Origin: Fasciola hepatica
Lineage: Eukaryota; Platyhelminthes; Trematoda; Plagiorchiida; Fasciolidae
Direction: 5' to 3'
Assembly: GCA_948099385.1 (NCBI GenBank)
Contig: CANUEZ040000104.1
Coordinates: 1,119,001-1,183,000 of the forward strand
Length of the DNA: 64,000 nucleotides
This document shows positions 21,781 to 34,388 of the stretch, piece after piece. Both the position numbers and the translations under genes were made by a program. The first letter of the stretch is position 1; each line of letters starts with the position of its first letter. The notes under the pieces were generated by a model. The model ran no database searches. It was not told the origin of the DNA and saw only the letters and a list, made by a program, of their open reading frames with translations.

Positions 21781-23190
21781 CTTTATTGCATATGAGTGTT
21801 TAGTCTTCTGCCGTAGCCCTTCAATGGTCCTCTCTTATGACGGATAAAATTTCCTCATATTCTAGGACAGACACTAACAGCTGTTCTTCAGTGTCCTCAA
21901 ATTACTGTTTCATCGAGAGGATGACGAGAAATCCTATCCGGTACGGAGATTTGCTAATTATTGCTTCAAGAATAGTCTATTTTACCGCAGAATGGTTGCA
22001 TAAAGCTACCAACGCACTCCTACGACACTGTTAGCGGTATATCAATCAATATGGACATGCCTTGCATGGAAAACCCGAATAAAATCATAATTTAAGTAGA
22101 ATTCGCTCGGTGGTGTTATCCATTGGCGCAGCATTTATCGGCTGTCGTGTACATTCATATTGGGCTCCTTAATTTAGGAAAATTTACTGGATCTTATTCC
22201 AGTGCAACAACCAATAACAGTTCACTGATGGCGGCGGTTCACTGATTCCTACTTTTCAGCCGTAACTTACTCGGATATCAAAACAATCATCCGGATTAAA
22301 ATATAGGGAGAAAACTATAAGTATATATATCATGCAATTACTTGCTAGTAGTGTGTGGGGGATGTGCACCCCATCCTGTGGAGAAAACTATGAGTAGCAG
22401 TATCGTTTCGACTTTAGGTTGCGCGAATGCAAGTGTCCTTTTTCACGTCACGCAGTCATTTCTCCTTCATATGACCACTGACTGGATTGATTTTGTGGTT
22501 GCGTAACCTACGACGCAAGCCCGATACGCTCTATATGCTCAAATGCATTGGCCCGGCACTAGCAACAAGCTACCACCAACCACAATTGGGCAAACAATGA
22601 GTATGCCTGGTGACGTTAGTAATTGTTCGTAGTTGTTAACTGGCCCCGTTGCTGAATGAATAATGTTACGTGTTTTTGCCTTTTGTCTTATGATAACGTT
22701 CGAATTACCATTTAAAAACAATCACCTGGACTGCAGTACGCACTAGTAAAGATGCATCATGTTGAGGAACACATTGTGCAACTTAGTGTTACTGATTTAT
22801 ATTTCCAAATATGATAGTGATATTAAAGTAGGGGAAGTGATGTGGGGAATACACGATCAGTTGGGCAACAACAAGAAAATACAGACAAAAACCACCAAGG
22901 TTTCACTGACTGGCGTGTCTAATTTCTGCTGCTCAGCAGTACAAGTGTCAATCTATAACCTAAATTCTGATGCAAGTTAGACCACCCCTGAGAGTAGGTA
23001 TTTGTGTTCTGACCCAACAGTTAGGAGACAAAGAACAACCGAACACTGGGTGGATCGTTTGATGAATGAACATGAAACGCGACTAGCGGGAACGACTAAC
23101 AAAACAGATCGATGAAAGAAAATGGATACCAAAATGAGCGGTTGCGACTCAGCGAATAACTGGAGAGTACAAACACTGCTTCGTGTGTGT

Positions 23191-23227
<37 letters not shown>

Positions 23228-24200
23228 ATGCGCATAGCGTCAGCTGATCGTCCCTTCAATCTGTTTTCAGGGCATTATCACTGTAAAACGTCAAGTTGTT
23301 CCTGTCAAAAACACAAGTTCTCTTCCTGTAACAAAATCTATGCCGCGTTTTCCGTGACATCGTTCACAATCATTTGAGGTTTAACAAACTTCTTTGGTAG
23401 CTGATTCCGTATCGAACTTTATCTCTCCTGTTATCAGTTTCCAGTATCCAGAATGAAAAGGTTAACGTTTGTGCAGGAACGCCCATAAGCCGACAAGTGT
23501 GATTAAATTTTGATCGAATTCGATCAGGTTCAATGGACTTCAGCTTATCTTATTTTCCGACGTTAGGGGGGCCTTCACTTAACCAATAATTAACCTTAAA
23601 GTACCCACTTTATAGACCGACCTGTATAATACAGGCGCTTCCACGTTAAGGCATCAAGTAGTTGAGCAGACAGTCATCACTGTTCACCAACGAGATGGAA
23701 ACGAAACAGCCAAGTTTATGACTGTTTTCTTAAAAACCCATCCACTGATTCCGTGTGCATTTTGAATTTTGCAGACCGCCTAAGCTGACCTATAATAGTG
23801 CTTTTAACCATCGATTTTGATTACTTGGTGCACCCAGTCGAAGGGATACGTCCCGTTCGTATTACGGAACAAGTAGTCTTTGTTTCATGTCAAGCCATGT
23901 GATTTCCAGAGGATCTTCATTCTTTATAAAACACGAGTATTTTGTACATATTGACCATGATGTGTGTTCAGCACACTAGTCGGAGTAGGGTTCTGTGGTG
24001 GTCACATATGAGAGTCCTCATTTTTTCACAAGAGCAGGGCAATGCACGTGCTTGGAGACAAGGGCATAGACGAATTGATTCACCAGTCCTTGTAGCGAAT
24101 TCCCACGATGGTGATTTGTTGTGCTCTAGAATAAGCAAATTATCAATCTTCATGCGGCCACTGGTAACGACTATTCTCTAGTACACTGTCAGCCAATAAA
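21781..24200. other. Intergenic stretch with no recognised element
   Basis: About 2.4 kb. Apart from the (TG)n tract at 23182-23225 I see no gene, transposase or SINE. Short open frames here have no known motif and are probably chance. Confidence 0.4.
23182..23225. repeat. (TG)n microsatellite
   Basis: About 21 TG units with one ggtg interruption near the start. Confidence 0.95.
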
Positions 24201-24369
24201 TTTTCCCCCTGCGAGATAATCAAAACGTTGTAAGTTAGTGAAATCTTTTATTGGTTGTGAATAGAAGTGTTATTCTTCTCAAAAGGTCACTCATTAGTAT
24301 ACGGTTGAGCCACCATTGGATGATATAACAGTATTTACCCATCGCGTCATCCTTATTATTAACCGCGTG

Positions 24370-24960
24370 TTAGTATCCAGTAGGATTCGGTCCCATTCCT
24401 CCTTCAAGGCAGTCTAGCGATTCGTATTTCCGCCTCTGACTCACTCTCATTCCGAAATGATCCCACGAATATTCGATTGGATTGATATCGGGAGATCGAG
24501 CGTCTTTGTATTGTAATACTCATGAAACTTGAGCCCTAGAGGGGGAAGATGTGCAGTTGTGTTGTCGTCCTGGGAAATCGCTCTGATGGTCACACTCAAC
24601 AATAACAAGATTTGTCCTACCAGAAATCTAGGTAAACCGGACCGCTGGTGACGCCATCCAGAAATACCAGCTCTCTGTGACCTTCCCATCAGATGGCTCC
24701 CCAGACTAAAACAGAACCTCCATTACGCTGCACCGTTGTTGCCTGCATATCATTTTCATCAGTTTCAGAGATTTGTTTCCGCAGACGCCTTCGAGAATCA
24801 TGTTCGAATAACGAAAATAATGACATATTTGTCCAAACAATGGGTTTCCATTGTCGAACCCATCGATTCTTTTAATCACTCGTCTTGAAAGGTCAAAATA
24901 CTCGGCAATCATGGTGTGACATCCTTGATTCCCACATCCCCATTGCACGTCGGATGACTT
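24370..24960 (-). pseudogene. Tc1/mariner transposase relic
   Basis: Minus strand: an HTH-like CHTMIAEYFDLSRRVIKRI (about 24920-24860), LRKQISETDENDMQAT and NGGSVLVWGAI (about 24790-24690), then QDDNTTAH (about 24570) and LDLPISIQSNIRG (about 24500). The order HTH, DES/VWGAF, QDNA, LDWP is that of Tc1-type DDE transposases, which cut and paste DNA. Several frameshifts. I did not find convincing terminal inverted repeats. Confidence 0.65.
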
Positions 24961-25079
24961 TATCTTTTGTAAGTCTCATATGGACTCAAAAGCAGACAGA
25001 CTGAAGATTACACGTGTCTGACCATCGTAGCAAATCTCAAGACACAGTAGACTGTATGGCGTAAAAATAAAACTGTGCT

Positions 25080-25440
25080 GGGTTGTTTGAAATTACTTTG
25101 CACTGCGGTATTGGGGCCTCAGGATCATAAATTATGTAGGAAGGGGGCGTTTTTCGGCAAACAGCGTATGAATCCATCCACACCAAGGCGCGGTTTCGGT
25201 TTAGACAAGGGCTTCAAACGTCAGCATGGACCGTCCACCGCAGAATATAACTTTCGGGCCCAGGGTACAGGTTGTTTGACCGCTCCTTGACCTTTTGCAG
25301 ACACGAGTCGCAGTTCTTTGCCGTAATGCAGCCGTCGACAATTTCGGCCACCAACATATTTGTCAAGCCAGCGACTTCATTTTCTTCGGGCCCAAATGGC
25401 CTTTGTGCAATTCATTCACAAGGTAATCTCAGCACTTCTA
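25080..25440 (-). pseudogene. Gypsy integrase zinc-finger relic
   Basis: Minus strand VNELHKGHLGPKKMKSLA, then ICWWP, resembles the LH.GH.G..RMK...R..WWP zinc-binding stretch of gypsy integrases. A weak PW..IH-like segment follows. Frames are broken. Confidence 0.5.
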
Positions 25441-25449
25441 ATACGGTGT

Positions 25450-25735
25450 TCCCACCGTATTCGGGCAATGCTACAGAGACATCGATACTCGAACACCGAC
25501 AGTCTTCGCCAATGTTCTACTCTTAACGCTCATGTTTTTGAGCCGTATGAAAAAGGAAATAACCGCCGCAGTATACACTCGATCTTTAACGGACAACCAG
25601 ATGTTATATGTGCGCCACAGATGACTAAGATTAGCAAAAGCCAAGCACGCCTTCTGTATACGCGACGACACTTCATCCGATATCTGTCCATTCGACGAGA
25701 TGTAACCTCCCAGGTAGCATCTCCGGCTTAAGGAC
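25450..25735 (-). mobile_element. RTE-like LINE 3' fragment
   Basis: Minus strand SSRIQKACLAFANLSHLWR...IWLSVKDRVYTAAVIS matches the post-RT segment of the LINE at 10691-14397 (RISKARAAYSGLKHLWC...LKLKGRVYCATVRS). Confidence 0.65.
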
Positions 25736-26289
25736 GCTATCCAGCGTTACGTCCAAACATTTTCCAGGCCAATTAAAAATTTCATTGCTAGCGTTACGCC
25801 CCAAATTCGGTAGGTAGAACGAGAGCACATGCATCCCAGCAAAAGTCTCTATTCAAGCTGAGAGAGGCAGTGCTAATTCCTTGATGATACTGGCCTTAAC
25901 TATTACCTAAATGTTTTCGACGTTGTGGGTCACGTGTATTTCGTCACGTCATTCTTATGCATGATGAGAAATGCTTTGCAGTGAACCACGTGAAAGGTCA
26001 ACACAATGTACAAATGATTCGAAGGTGTACGTTTTAGATGGCGAATTACCACTAAATGACGAAATAAAATAAATAGGTCAATACATTTTTCAATGAAGTT
26101 TAAAAATAGACTTTAAAAACGGTGGTATGTATGACAGAACCACATCATGGAGAAATTCCGTGGTTTAAAATATTTAAGACATTATGGCCGTGATCACGCG
26201 TTGATTATTAGCGATTGGTAAAGAGGTCGGATAGATGACCTCCGGTGGACCGGGCTACCATCTACATCTTATATATTTGAAATTTTTTT

Positions 26290-26690
26290 ACCGCTACACA
26301 TTTGAATACATCAATAAATTCCCCACTAGTGGCTTTACATATACTATGGAATGAAAGACAAAGTAGTGTATGACATATATCGACAACGGTAGTCAAGCTG
26401 ACCGGGCCAGTTTTTCCTATCTCAAAGAACGTTCGATGCAATAGAATTATTTGAACACACAAGTCGTGTGTTAGGTTGCACGATATATCTTTCAGGCAGT
26501 GCAAATACACTCACGTCATGTATGCCACTAGCATAATCCAGGATATTTTCACGGGGCAAAAGTTGATTGAATAAAAATGGTAACGCCGAGGATGAAATGA
26601 GAGCGAATTTAGCTCCCAGCCTTGGTGACATCCCATCTGGACCACTGACCTTATCACATTTAATCTTCTTTAGTACCCCATGTACCTAGA
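26290..26690 (-). mobile_element. CR1/jockey-like LINE fragment
   Basis: Minus strand VHGVLKKIKCDKVSGPDGMSPRL then ALPFLFNQLL matches the RT N-terminal block (LKK....SGPD.I.P..L, L..IFN.SL). Later sequence is degenerate. Distinct from the RTE-like family by its block pattern. Confidence 0.55.
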
Positions 26691-26839
26691 AATAACATAT
26701 AACATACGAAATCTTCGTTTAAGGTTAGTATGGAGCCTAGAGCCGTTATTCGACATTATATACCCGTCAGGTTCGCTAATTTGCATCTCTATCATGCAGT
26801 TTTTGCGTACACTAGCGTTATTCACACCAGACTGTTTGG

Positions 26840-26962
26840 ACCGCGATAACTCAGCTGGTAGAGCATCTGCCCGGTATGCGGAGGGTCGCCGGTCCGATTC
26901 CGGCTCGCGGCGTCCGACCTTTCGATGTGAAGAATGCCAGTGGATTTTCCGAAAACACTTCT
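26840..26962 (+). repeat. tRNA-derived SINE, family B, copy 2 (best preserved)
   Basis: Head gataactcagctggtagagc (A box) and ccggtccgattccgg (B box), then ggcgtccgacctttcgatg, tgaagaatgccagtggattttcc. The head could fold like a tRNA, but the shared tail and many copies show it is a SINE. Confidence 0.75.
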
Positions 26963-28129
26963 AGGTGACTTTATTACTTACTTTATAGTATTTGCTCCAT
27001 TTTGCCTACTAACAAGCTTTTGAGTAGAAAGTCAAGAAATTCGACCTCCTCAGCGTGTCTCAGCATTTATTGTATAAGAAACATCTATCCAAAATCAGCT
27101 GCTCGAAAACATGAGCATCAACTCAAGAACAAGAACGTCCAAGTAAACGTAAGCTATCAATCCACATCAGTCTTTCACGAAGTAAGCTTCATGTGACTGG
27201 TGAAATAAAACAATCCAGAACGTAGTACAAAGGAGTATCGGTTGCACAGGTGTGTGACGAACGGTTGATTCTGACCAAAAGACGAAACATCACCATGTGG
27301 TTCTTAAACTGAACTCTTCGTCCATACATGAACCTAACGATTGGAATGTTATTATGGCAATGAACCTAATGCGGAGTGCTGAAGTATAGGGATGATTTGG
27401 CAGGATAGTACTGGGTGCGCATACCTGATGAGCGATAACAACCGTGAATTCGGTCGTGTGCTTCCAGGGGAACTTCGTCCTGTTATCCAGATAGAATAAC
27501 ATACTACTTTCATCGGAAAGAGGCAGGAACAATAGACGAGCGGATATTCGCGGCTCATGAATAAGCCTCGTTGCATCACGTGACTGATTCAATTGCTCAA
27601 AAATAAGTACGTTAGGACACGCGATAACCTATTCAGCAGAAGTAGATTCACTTCGTGGGTATCTGTAAACATTTAGGGTCTCCAAGTTACACATATCCAT
27701 GATAGGGTAGTGACCGCGATACCAATGGCGGTATTTGGCAATCTAGGTAATTATTCACAATGACAGGACTTCTCACAGGAATACTACAACCTACAGTAAT
27801 AAATCTGAAATTAAAACGAGTAACTGATCTAAAGAAAAAAGTATATAGTAAGACAAACCAATACATTGTGCTGGGAAAACCGTCCAGAAAAATGAAGCAG
27901 AGGTACTGTTCACCCGAAAACCTGGTCAAGTTGAGGGCCCTGGTTGCCCAGAACCGATTTTCCCGTGTTTTCAAATCCCAACCATTCTGTCTTCTGTGAA
28001 CACGTCACCAATTACCTTAATTTTTGCTTTGATCATTGTTGCCCATTTGAAAACCTCTACGTCCAAATTATTCGATATTCTTTACCAATATTTAAACATC
28101 GTTGAAGAAAGAAAGAGCAGACTAATTAA

Positions 28130-29733
28130 TATGGACAGAGATCGCAGGTCAAAAACTCACCAACTTGATCAAATCTGAAGTTAAAAGCCTGAACAAGTTG
28201 TATTTTGATACCATCTTAGGAAAGGTCAATTGTCGTGACATGTGGACTGCCGTAAAAACCTATATGGCAGTAGCTCAATAAACAAAAAGAAAAGATTAAC
28301 GTTGAAAAACTCCATTCTGATTTCAGCTTAGTATTGAAGTGTACTTCCGTCCCAGCCATCAACTATCGAACCCGCTATGATCTTCTATCAGCTGTGCAAA
28401 AGTGAAGATAAATAAAGCTCTTGGTCCGGATGAGTTATCACTTGTTGTATTCAAGGAGTATGCTGACACCCTTTTGGTTCCACTAGCCAATATCTTCAAT
28501 AAGTGTCTAGCATGCAAAAAAATCCGTGACATTGAGAGACTGGCCAAGATAATACCTGTCCCGAAGAAAGAACCCAGGAAATACCTCCCCGTCACCCGCA
28601 CTTCTGCGAAGCTCAATTTGTTTGAGAGGTTTTTATTGCCATGGATTAAATGAGAGCCTGCTGGAGAAGACACACACCAGTTTGCTTATCGATCTTCGCG
28701 ATCTAAACTTAACGCCCTAGCCTACCTAGCCGACTCAACAGCTTCGGCTTTAGGTAGGAAATGTAAGACTGTTATAATGATGTTTTCAGATTACAAAAAC
28801 ACATTTGGTTCCGTCGATTGATCAGTATAGCTCAATATGCTGTCCACAAGGAGCTGATTTCAAACTACTTTATAGATCAAAGACATTTCACTCGTTTCAG
28901 AGATCAAAAATCCTTTTCTCTTCCAGTCGACTCTGGTGAATTACAAGGAGCAATTTTTCCCCTTTTTTCTTCTCTTCGTACATTAAGCAACTTCCAATGC
29001 CATCGACGTTGATTGGCTACAAATACGTCCACGATGTAATATTAGGAAGCGATTTACCGACACCCGAAGGAACTTCACAAATTCGGATGCAACTAAACGA
29101 AGTTGATAACTGGCCCTCATCCCGTTCCCTTTTACTGAATGCTTTTAAAAACGCCTGCACGTACTGTTTTTCTTACTTTCGGATGAACCACATGGAACCC
29201 AAACTAACAGGTTTCCCTTCCTATTTACTCACAAGGAATGCATACCAATATCACCAGTGGTTAAATATCCTGGTGGTAGACTATCCTATAATCTTCCATT
29301 GTTCGTGCATGTCCAAAAGACTTTTTGTAAAGTTAAAAAGTTGTCATTTTTCTTTCTCCTTCCAAGATTGCTTTCCGTCTTGAATCAGTTAATTTTTAAA
29401 TTTGTGACTGTATGCCTTTTCCCACAGTGGTTTTACTGCTCTCCAGTTACTTTCTTCAGCTTATTTAAGAAAGGTTTCAACTTAATGATAAAATCCATAA
29501 AACACATTTCTAAATGCATTGACATATCCAGAGATACACTTGTTGATACTGTCACTGGTAAACGGCTAGTTTACTTCAAAAATGCTCTCAGACATACACC
29601 ATCCTCTACACAACGAAATTCCAAAATCTGGGTCTGCGTAATGTACGCGCTCAAAGTCAAAATTTCCATTTACTCGCACTTCTGCATATGGCAATTCTGT
29701 TTTATCGCATCGTGCTCATCTGTTTATTGATTA
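28130..29733 (+). mobile_element. CR1-like LINE 3' part, degenerate
   Basis: Plus strand relics: LIKSEVKSLNKLYFDTILG (about 28170-28225), INKALGPDELSLVVFKEYA (28410-28460), IIPVPKK, YRSSRSKLNALAYLAD, FSDYKNTFGSVD (RT motif A region, about 28785-28820), a degenerate SGELQGAIFPL (about 28940), YVHD in place of YADD (about 29025), and a C-terminal ISKCIDISRDTL...RNVRAQSQNF. Multiple stops. The C-terminal end near 29733 likely marks the end of the coding part. Confidence 0.65.
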
Positions 29734-29739
29734 AGTGGG

Positions 29740-30700
29740 AAGTCACCAGGGACCTATGAAACTGTTTAGTTTGACGAAAATCACCCTAATTTGTACGTGT
29801 TTCCCGATGCCGTATTTTTGTATCCACAGATATGGTGTAAAGGCCGAAAATCCACCCAACTAGGTGCATCAAGCTACTACTGACTTGAAGAAGTGCACGG
29901 TTTATTTACAGCCATCACTGAAAGTTAAGAACTTCATCGGACTATCGCGGGTGGAATTAGAAAACGTTGCTCAGCTACATAGGTAGAAGAGAGTATTAAA
30001 ATTTGCTTGTCGACATTTGTGCAAACTTTTCCGGTCCATGTAGGACACATTATTCTTCTGATTAAATCCAATGTGATGGCGTGTACCTGAGATTAAAATG
30101 ATTCTAGGAATGATTTATTTCCTCTTTGGAAGACTCATTTCAATAGTAACATTAAAGAATAGCAAGTGATTTTCAAGTTCGCTTCTTTGGATTTTCCACG
30201 CATGATTGGAGAGCATCTAAAACAAATCTAAATATCGAATGGTTAACCTATAAAGTGTGCAGTGAAACCCTAACACAGTTCCTAGCGGCGTTATCGCTGG
30301 GGTTTAGGTGCCCTGGCATCGGGCAATGAAACCCGTTTCTAATCAGATTGGGAACTGTTGTGTGGCCAACCCATGTGTCATTGGCATTCGCACGTGATTC
30401 ACTCCGGTCCCGTTGACCCTGCACTCGCGTGCACGACGCCTGTCTTTCCCACACACTGCTTTGGTCCACTTTACCAACCACATGCGGTCAGGTGCGCATG
30501 AGACTGACATTGACTCTTTGTGCCTGTCCGCTTGACACATTATTATGCTTGCGCTTGACAGTGGATGATTCATATTTTTGCTTGCTTGCCCGCTTACATA
30601 CGTGTTTACTGATGCACTAATAGACAGATCTGTTGCGTGCTGCTTTCTCCGTTGATCATGAACACAACAGGAATAAGTCCATATTCTGCATCTGTTTTTT
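29740..30700. other. Unassigned stretch
   Basis: About 1 kb between the CR1-like LINE and a SINE. I see no recognised coding or repeat signature. Confidence 0.3.
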
Positions 30701-30717
30701 TCTTTGATTCGCTGATG

Positions 30718-30800
30718 ACAACCGGTGGTGGTCAAACAGTCATCATCGTGGCAAGCGGACCATGACATCCCGGTTTCGATTCCGTTCAACGCTAGTCACT
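30718..30800 (+). repeat. tRNA-like SINE head, family C, copy 1
   Basis: accggtggtggtcaaacag, tcatcatcg, then B-box-like cggtttcgattccg and ctagtcact. It shares the ggtgg...aacagtcatcat start and B box with 53791-53880 on the other strand. Confidence 0.5.
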
Positions 30801-30879
30801 TCATCATTCGGTAGCCTTTGATTGATCGTGATTCCATTGCAAGAATATTGTACATTGTCGTATAACAAATGAAGGAAGT

Positions 30880-30962
30880 AGAAGTGTCGCTGGTTCGATT
30901 CCGGCTAGCGGCGTTCGATTTTTCAATGTGAAAGATGCAACTGTGTTTTCCAAAACAGTAGA
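30880..30962 (+). repeat. SINE family B, copy 3, 5'-truncated
   Basis: Starts within the head and keeps the B box (ggttcgattccgg) and the tail (cggcgttcgatttttcaatg, tgaaagatgcaactgtgttttcc). Confidence 0.65.
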
Positions 30963-31399
30963 ATATATTTTTAAAAAACATTCTCCATGAGTAACGTTAT
31001 TGGGGACATTGCATTTGTGACCACCTAAAAATCAGAATTGCTTACTATGGTGCATAAAGGTATGTTACAAGAAAAACGCGCAGTCTGACTCAGATAACCA
31101 TTGCAAGGAATAGCGTAATGACCCAAGGGCATGTGTTAGGCAAACCGACACATTAACAATCACTGTGGATGATGGCACAAATGCTGATGGTCTGAACCAG
31201 CTCGCAAGCGGAAAGCACATGGCGACCAGTTCTAGAGGTATCCAACGCACCCAGATTACACATATCATCGGCAATATGGATTAAGGAATTCACACTCACG
31301 GATATTTCCTGCAATCAGTAAATATGATAACGAAAGTATGTTACGGGTTTAGGAGAATTCAGTCTAACTGGCCAACCGTGTGTACTGGAATAGCTCTTA

Positions 31400-31572
31400 C
31401 CCAGACTACGCGCACCAAGAACTGATAAGAATAGCAGAAATGTACTCTGTCAGACATGATTAGTACAGACCCGGTTTATCTATAAAAAAGGCATGCAACT
31501 ATGGTCACACAATGTAAAGACCCATTATAAAGCTCCCGCGCTGTATCTACACGATTTGACTGTCAACATTCG
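31400..31572 (-). repeat. Gypsy-2 LTR fragment
   Basis: On the minus strand it follows the integrase tail and starts TGTTGACAGTC, then tagatacagcgcgggagc. It aligns by eye with 52080-52247 (minus) and 32517-32660 (plus), through a gatacagc block near the start and a tatata-containing block. Confidence 0.5.
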
Positions 31573-31575
31573 ACT

Positions 31576-32034
31576 TCATTTGATTGATTGGATACTGGAA
31601 ATGAAACCATAGCCCTCTGGGCCGCATACGGAAGCTTTTAAATTACCGAAATATTCCTTCCTCAAAAGTTCCATATCCATTCGCCTTGCTTGACGGATAG
31701 ATGTTTGTACTGGGACGGTGGACTGTGGTTGTCTTTTCCTCAACTGTTTCGCCCTCGATTGGTGCAGGTTGATCATCGTACTTGCTTTCGGTCTCCGTTG
31801 TACTTGCAGAGGCTGGTCTGAAGTGAAGTTCGTTAAGGTATCGTCGGTGTACGAGTCACTCGTTGAGGCCCGTGACCTGGATTGAAGAATTTGTCTTGTA
31901 AGGATCCCATTAACTGGCCTGTTATCGCTGCCTGGAAAGTATGTTTTGTCATTGTAATTTAGACATACCGATGACGGTAGGAGAGTTCTGAACTTGAACA
32001 GAACTGCTGGAGTTTCTTTCATCGTCGTATGCAC
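31576..32034 (-). pseudogene. Gypsy-2 integrase C-terminal relic
   Basis: Open for 152 codons. KETPAVLFKFRTLLPSSVCL resembles the S.TGKTPAELLFGR.LRT segment after a gypsy integrase core, and the remainder matches the relic at 52259-52864 (NDKTYFPGSDNRPVNGI versus NKTYFRGIDLEPANGI). The Arg/Ser/Gln-rich end fits a chromosomal tail. Core residues are not in this piece. Confidence 0.6.
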
Positions 32035-32516
32035 GATGATCTGACATCATGTGATGGAGTTAGACAAACCATTGAGAACCAGCCCGGTTATTCTGGTGTT
32101 TAGGTGTTCGACCCACAAACCTTTTCCCCCGGAGAGTGGGAGTTTGGTGGATACGCACTGCTGATTATTCCTAATAGTGCTTCAATGGGTTTCAGTGGCG
32201 AGTTGAAACTTTGGTACTGTATGCTGAATCACAATCGGCTGCCTAGCTAGTGATGAACAAGCGCTGAGCTGACGGCCCAATGCAAGTTGGAAAGCCTCCG
32301 TTTCCGCTGAACCGACTCCGAGGCCAGTACTCTTGACGAAACAAACGAGTCCGCTGAAGACTGGCAAAGTGTAGCGGGAGAATCTACGGGCGTGACAATG
32401 CCGTCCACAAGCTTCAGGCCTGCGAAGTTGTATTGATTCGAGAATCTGTACACGCGATCTAGAAGGCTATAGCTTTATTTGAAGTATCCAGTCAATCGCG
32501 TAAAGCCGGACCGTAA

Positions 32517-32660
32517 ATGTTAGGTCGTATAGATACAGCGAAGTCGCTTTGTAATTGGTCAAGACGTTATCTGCCAATGAATACATGCCTATCTCTGTAT
32601 ATAGACGAGTGAGCATCAACCAAATGTAACAGAATACATTGTCGCTCTTCTTGTCTGGTC
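32517..32660 (+). repeat. Gypsy-2 LTR fragment, opposite strand
   Basis: Plus strand TGTTAGGTCGTATAGATACAGC, preceded by agtatccagtcaatcgcg, matches the minus-strand start at 52247 (TGTTAGATGGATACAGC preceded by a similar tccaacc-type end). It is opposite to the neighbouring integrase relic, so the locus is rearranged or holds two insertions. Confidence 0.5.
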
Positions 32661-32964
32661 TTGTCATTCTTCCAGTGCGCGTAGTCCGAGTCCAGGTTAT
32701 TTCATTACGTATTATTGGCCGGTTAAATACGATTTCTACAAACGTGCAGCGTTGGAATCAGCTGGACACCGGGGTAATCAGTCGAGGCTGCATTCTTTTC
32801 CCAGTCGACAGCCTAGTTGAACAATACCGGTGAAATTCGGTAGTCCTTTCTAATTCCGGAATTACTTGCTAACTCGCCATACATTCAACCACATGTTCTA
32901 GTGAAGGCATACTAGGGCGAAAGATCCGTCGGATTCTAGTATACCTGTGGTGATGCAGTGACCA

Positions 32965-33260
32965 TCACACGTGATACGGCCAGGTACATCGTACACACGC
33001 TGAAGAGCTCTAACCAATCAGGATTACTGAGGACTTGTAAAGCAAAAGCCTGCCATGTTCAGTCAACTTTTAATCCGACAATTATTTCCTTTGATTTAAC
33101 ATATTTATAGGAACCATTTGCACAATAGGATTAACGTGGTATTCCACAGCCCTGGTCTTCTTGCCACTTTGATTAACGTGGTTCCAGATGGGATCAATTT
33201 TAAAACGTCCTATCAGTTCGGGTATTCCGAATATCACAATACCCCACAGGCATCCACTAA
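32965..33260. repeat. Dispersed repeat matching 51077-51350
   Basis: Shares tcacacgtgatacggcc at the start and tggtcttcttgccact...cgtggttc further on with 51077-51350 in the same orientation. Possibly the end part of the gypsy-2 LTR. Confidence 0.5.
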
Positions 33261-33624
33261 ATGCCAAGTCGAAGTCAGCACGGAAATCAATGAAACGGGA
33301 TATCCCTGCAGTATGAAGATTTGTTTCATATAGCCTGTGCCACGGTGGAAAACCTTTTGGTTCGGTCGAGTGCGGGGTCTTTTTTAATTCAGAGGCAATC
33401 CTGTAGAAGTACATGGGAAATCTACTGTAATATCAATCAGACTGAACTCCTGAAAGTTTTCACACACTATCATGTCTCCTTTCTTGGGAAAGAACAACAA
33501 ATAAGACGCACCTCAATCCCTCGAAAATGTCTCATCTTCCTACATAAATCTGACGAGCACGTGCAGCCACTCTACCATTGGTGACCACCAGGTCTTATAC
33601 AAGGTAATACTATTACTGAATCAT

Positions 33625-33745
33625 ATGACAAAAAATCCACTTGCACTTTTCACATCCAAAAGTCCAACGCCGAGAGCGGGTGTTGAACTGGCGACATTCC
33701 GCCTACTAGGAGAGAAAGATTGTATGGCACTGTCCGCTTGAGAAA
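33625..33745 (-). repeat. SINE family B, copy 4
   Basis: Minus strand: a decayed head, a B-box-like agttcaacacc, then ggcgttggacttttggatg and gtgcaagtggatttttt. Confidence 0.6.
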
Positions 33746-34155
33746 ACAGTGAACGACACTGGAATCTGCAAATTATGTATTCGTAGATGATGTTTTCAAC
33801 CATATAATGATCGGATAAAACTACCTGCATAAATACAGTGAACTGTTAGTGGTATATGAGCCATCATTGGTAATAAACTGGTCATGTTGGTCAAGTGGGC
33901 ATCGCCTTGCATAGAACGCCAGGATCGAATAACAACTTATGCAGTATCGGATCAGCGGTAATTCATCCATTGTCACAGCGTGTACCGCTAATCTGCTTTC
34001 GGGAAAATCTCGTACATTGACTTGGTCTCCGGAATATTACAAACTTTGATAATTCTTGTTCAATTGGAATAACTATTACCCGTTTATGGATTGCGGCTGT
34101 TTTGATTGCTAGTTCTTAGCAGAAACCTAAATAAAAAATCAAAGTTATCATCAGT

Positions 34156-34160
34156 AGGAC
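34156..34160. repeat. Left target-site duplication (AGGAC)
   Basis: Five bases directly before the first LTR, identical to 43606-43610 after the third LTR. BEL/Pao elements make target repeats of about this length. Confidence 0.8.
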
Positions 34161-34380
34161 TGTTAATTACGAATCGTAATTAGAGTTTGTCCTTCTGCCT
34201 TCTGTTTAGTTACTTATTAGTAGTGAGTACGTGCATCGTGAACCCCGGACATTCGTAATGTATTTTCCCTGTTTCTAAGGTATCACATCAGTTTATACTT
34301 GAGTTTCATGGTGCTTATTACATGAACAGTTCACGTATTTGTTCGTAACCTTGTTTTCCCGAAGGTCTACACTTCTACTG

Positions 34381-34388
34381 TTATATAG
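34381..34388 (+). promoter_or_regulatory. TATA-like element in LTR 1
   Basis: ttatatag about 220 bases into the LTR. The same site recurs at 38714 and 43047 in the other LTRs. A core promoter here is inferred from position only. Confidence 0.4.

Noticed and set aside
26840..26910. A tRNA gene on the plus strand
   Set aside because: A and B boxes are present, but the same head plus a fixed tail recurs at four other sites, so it is a SINE.
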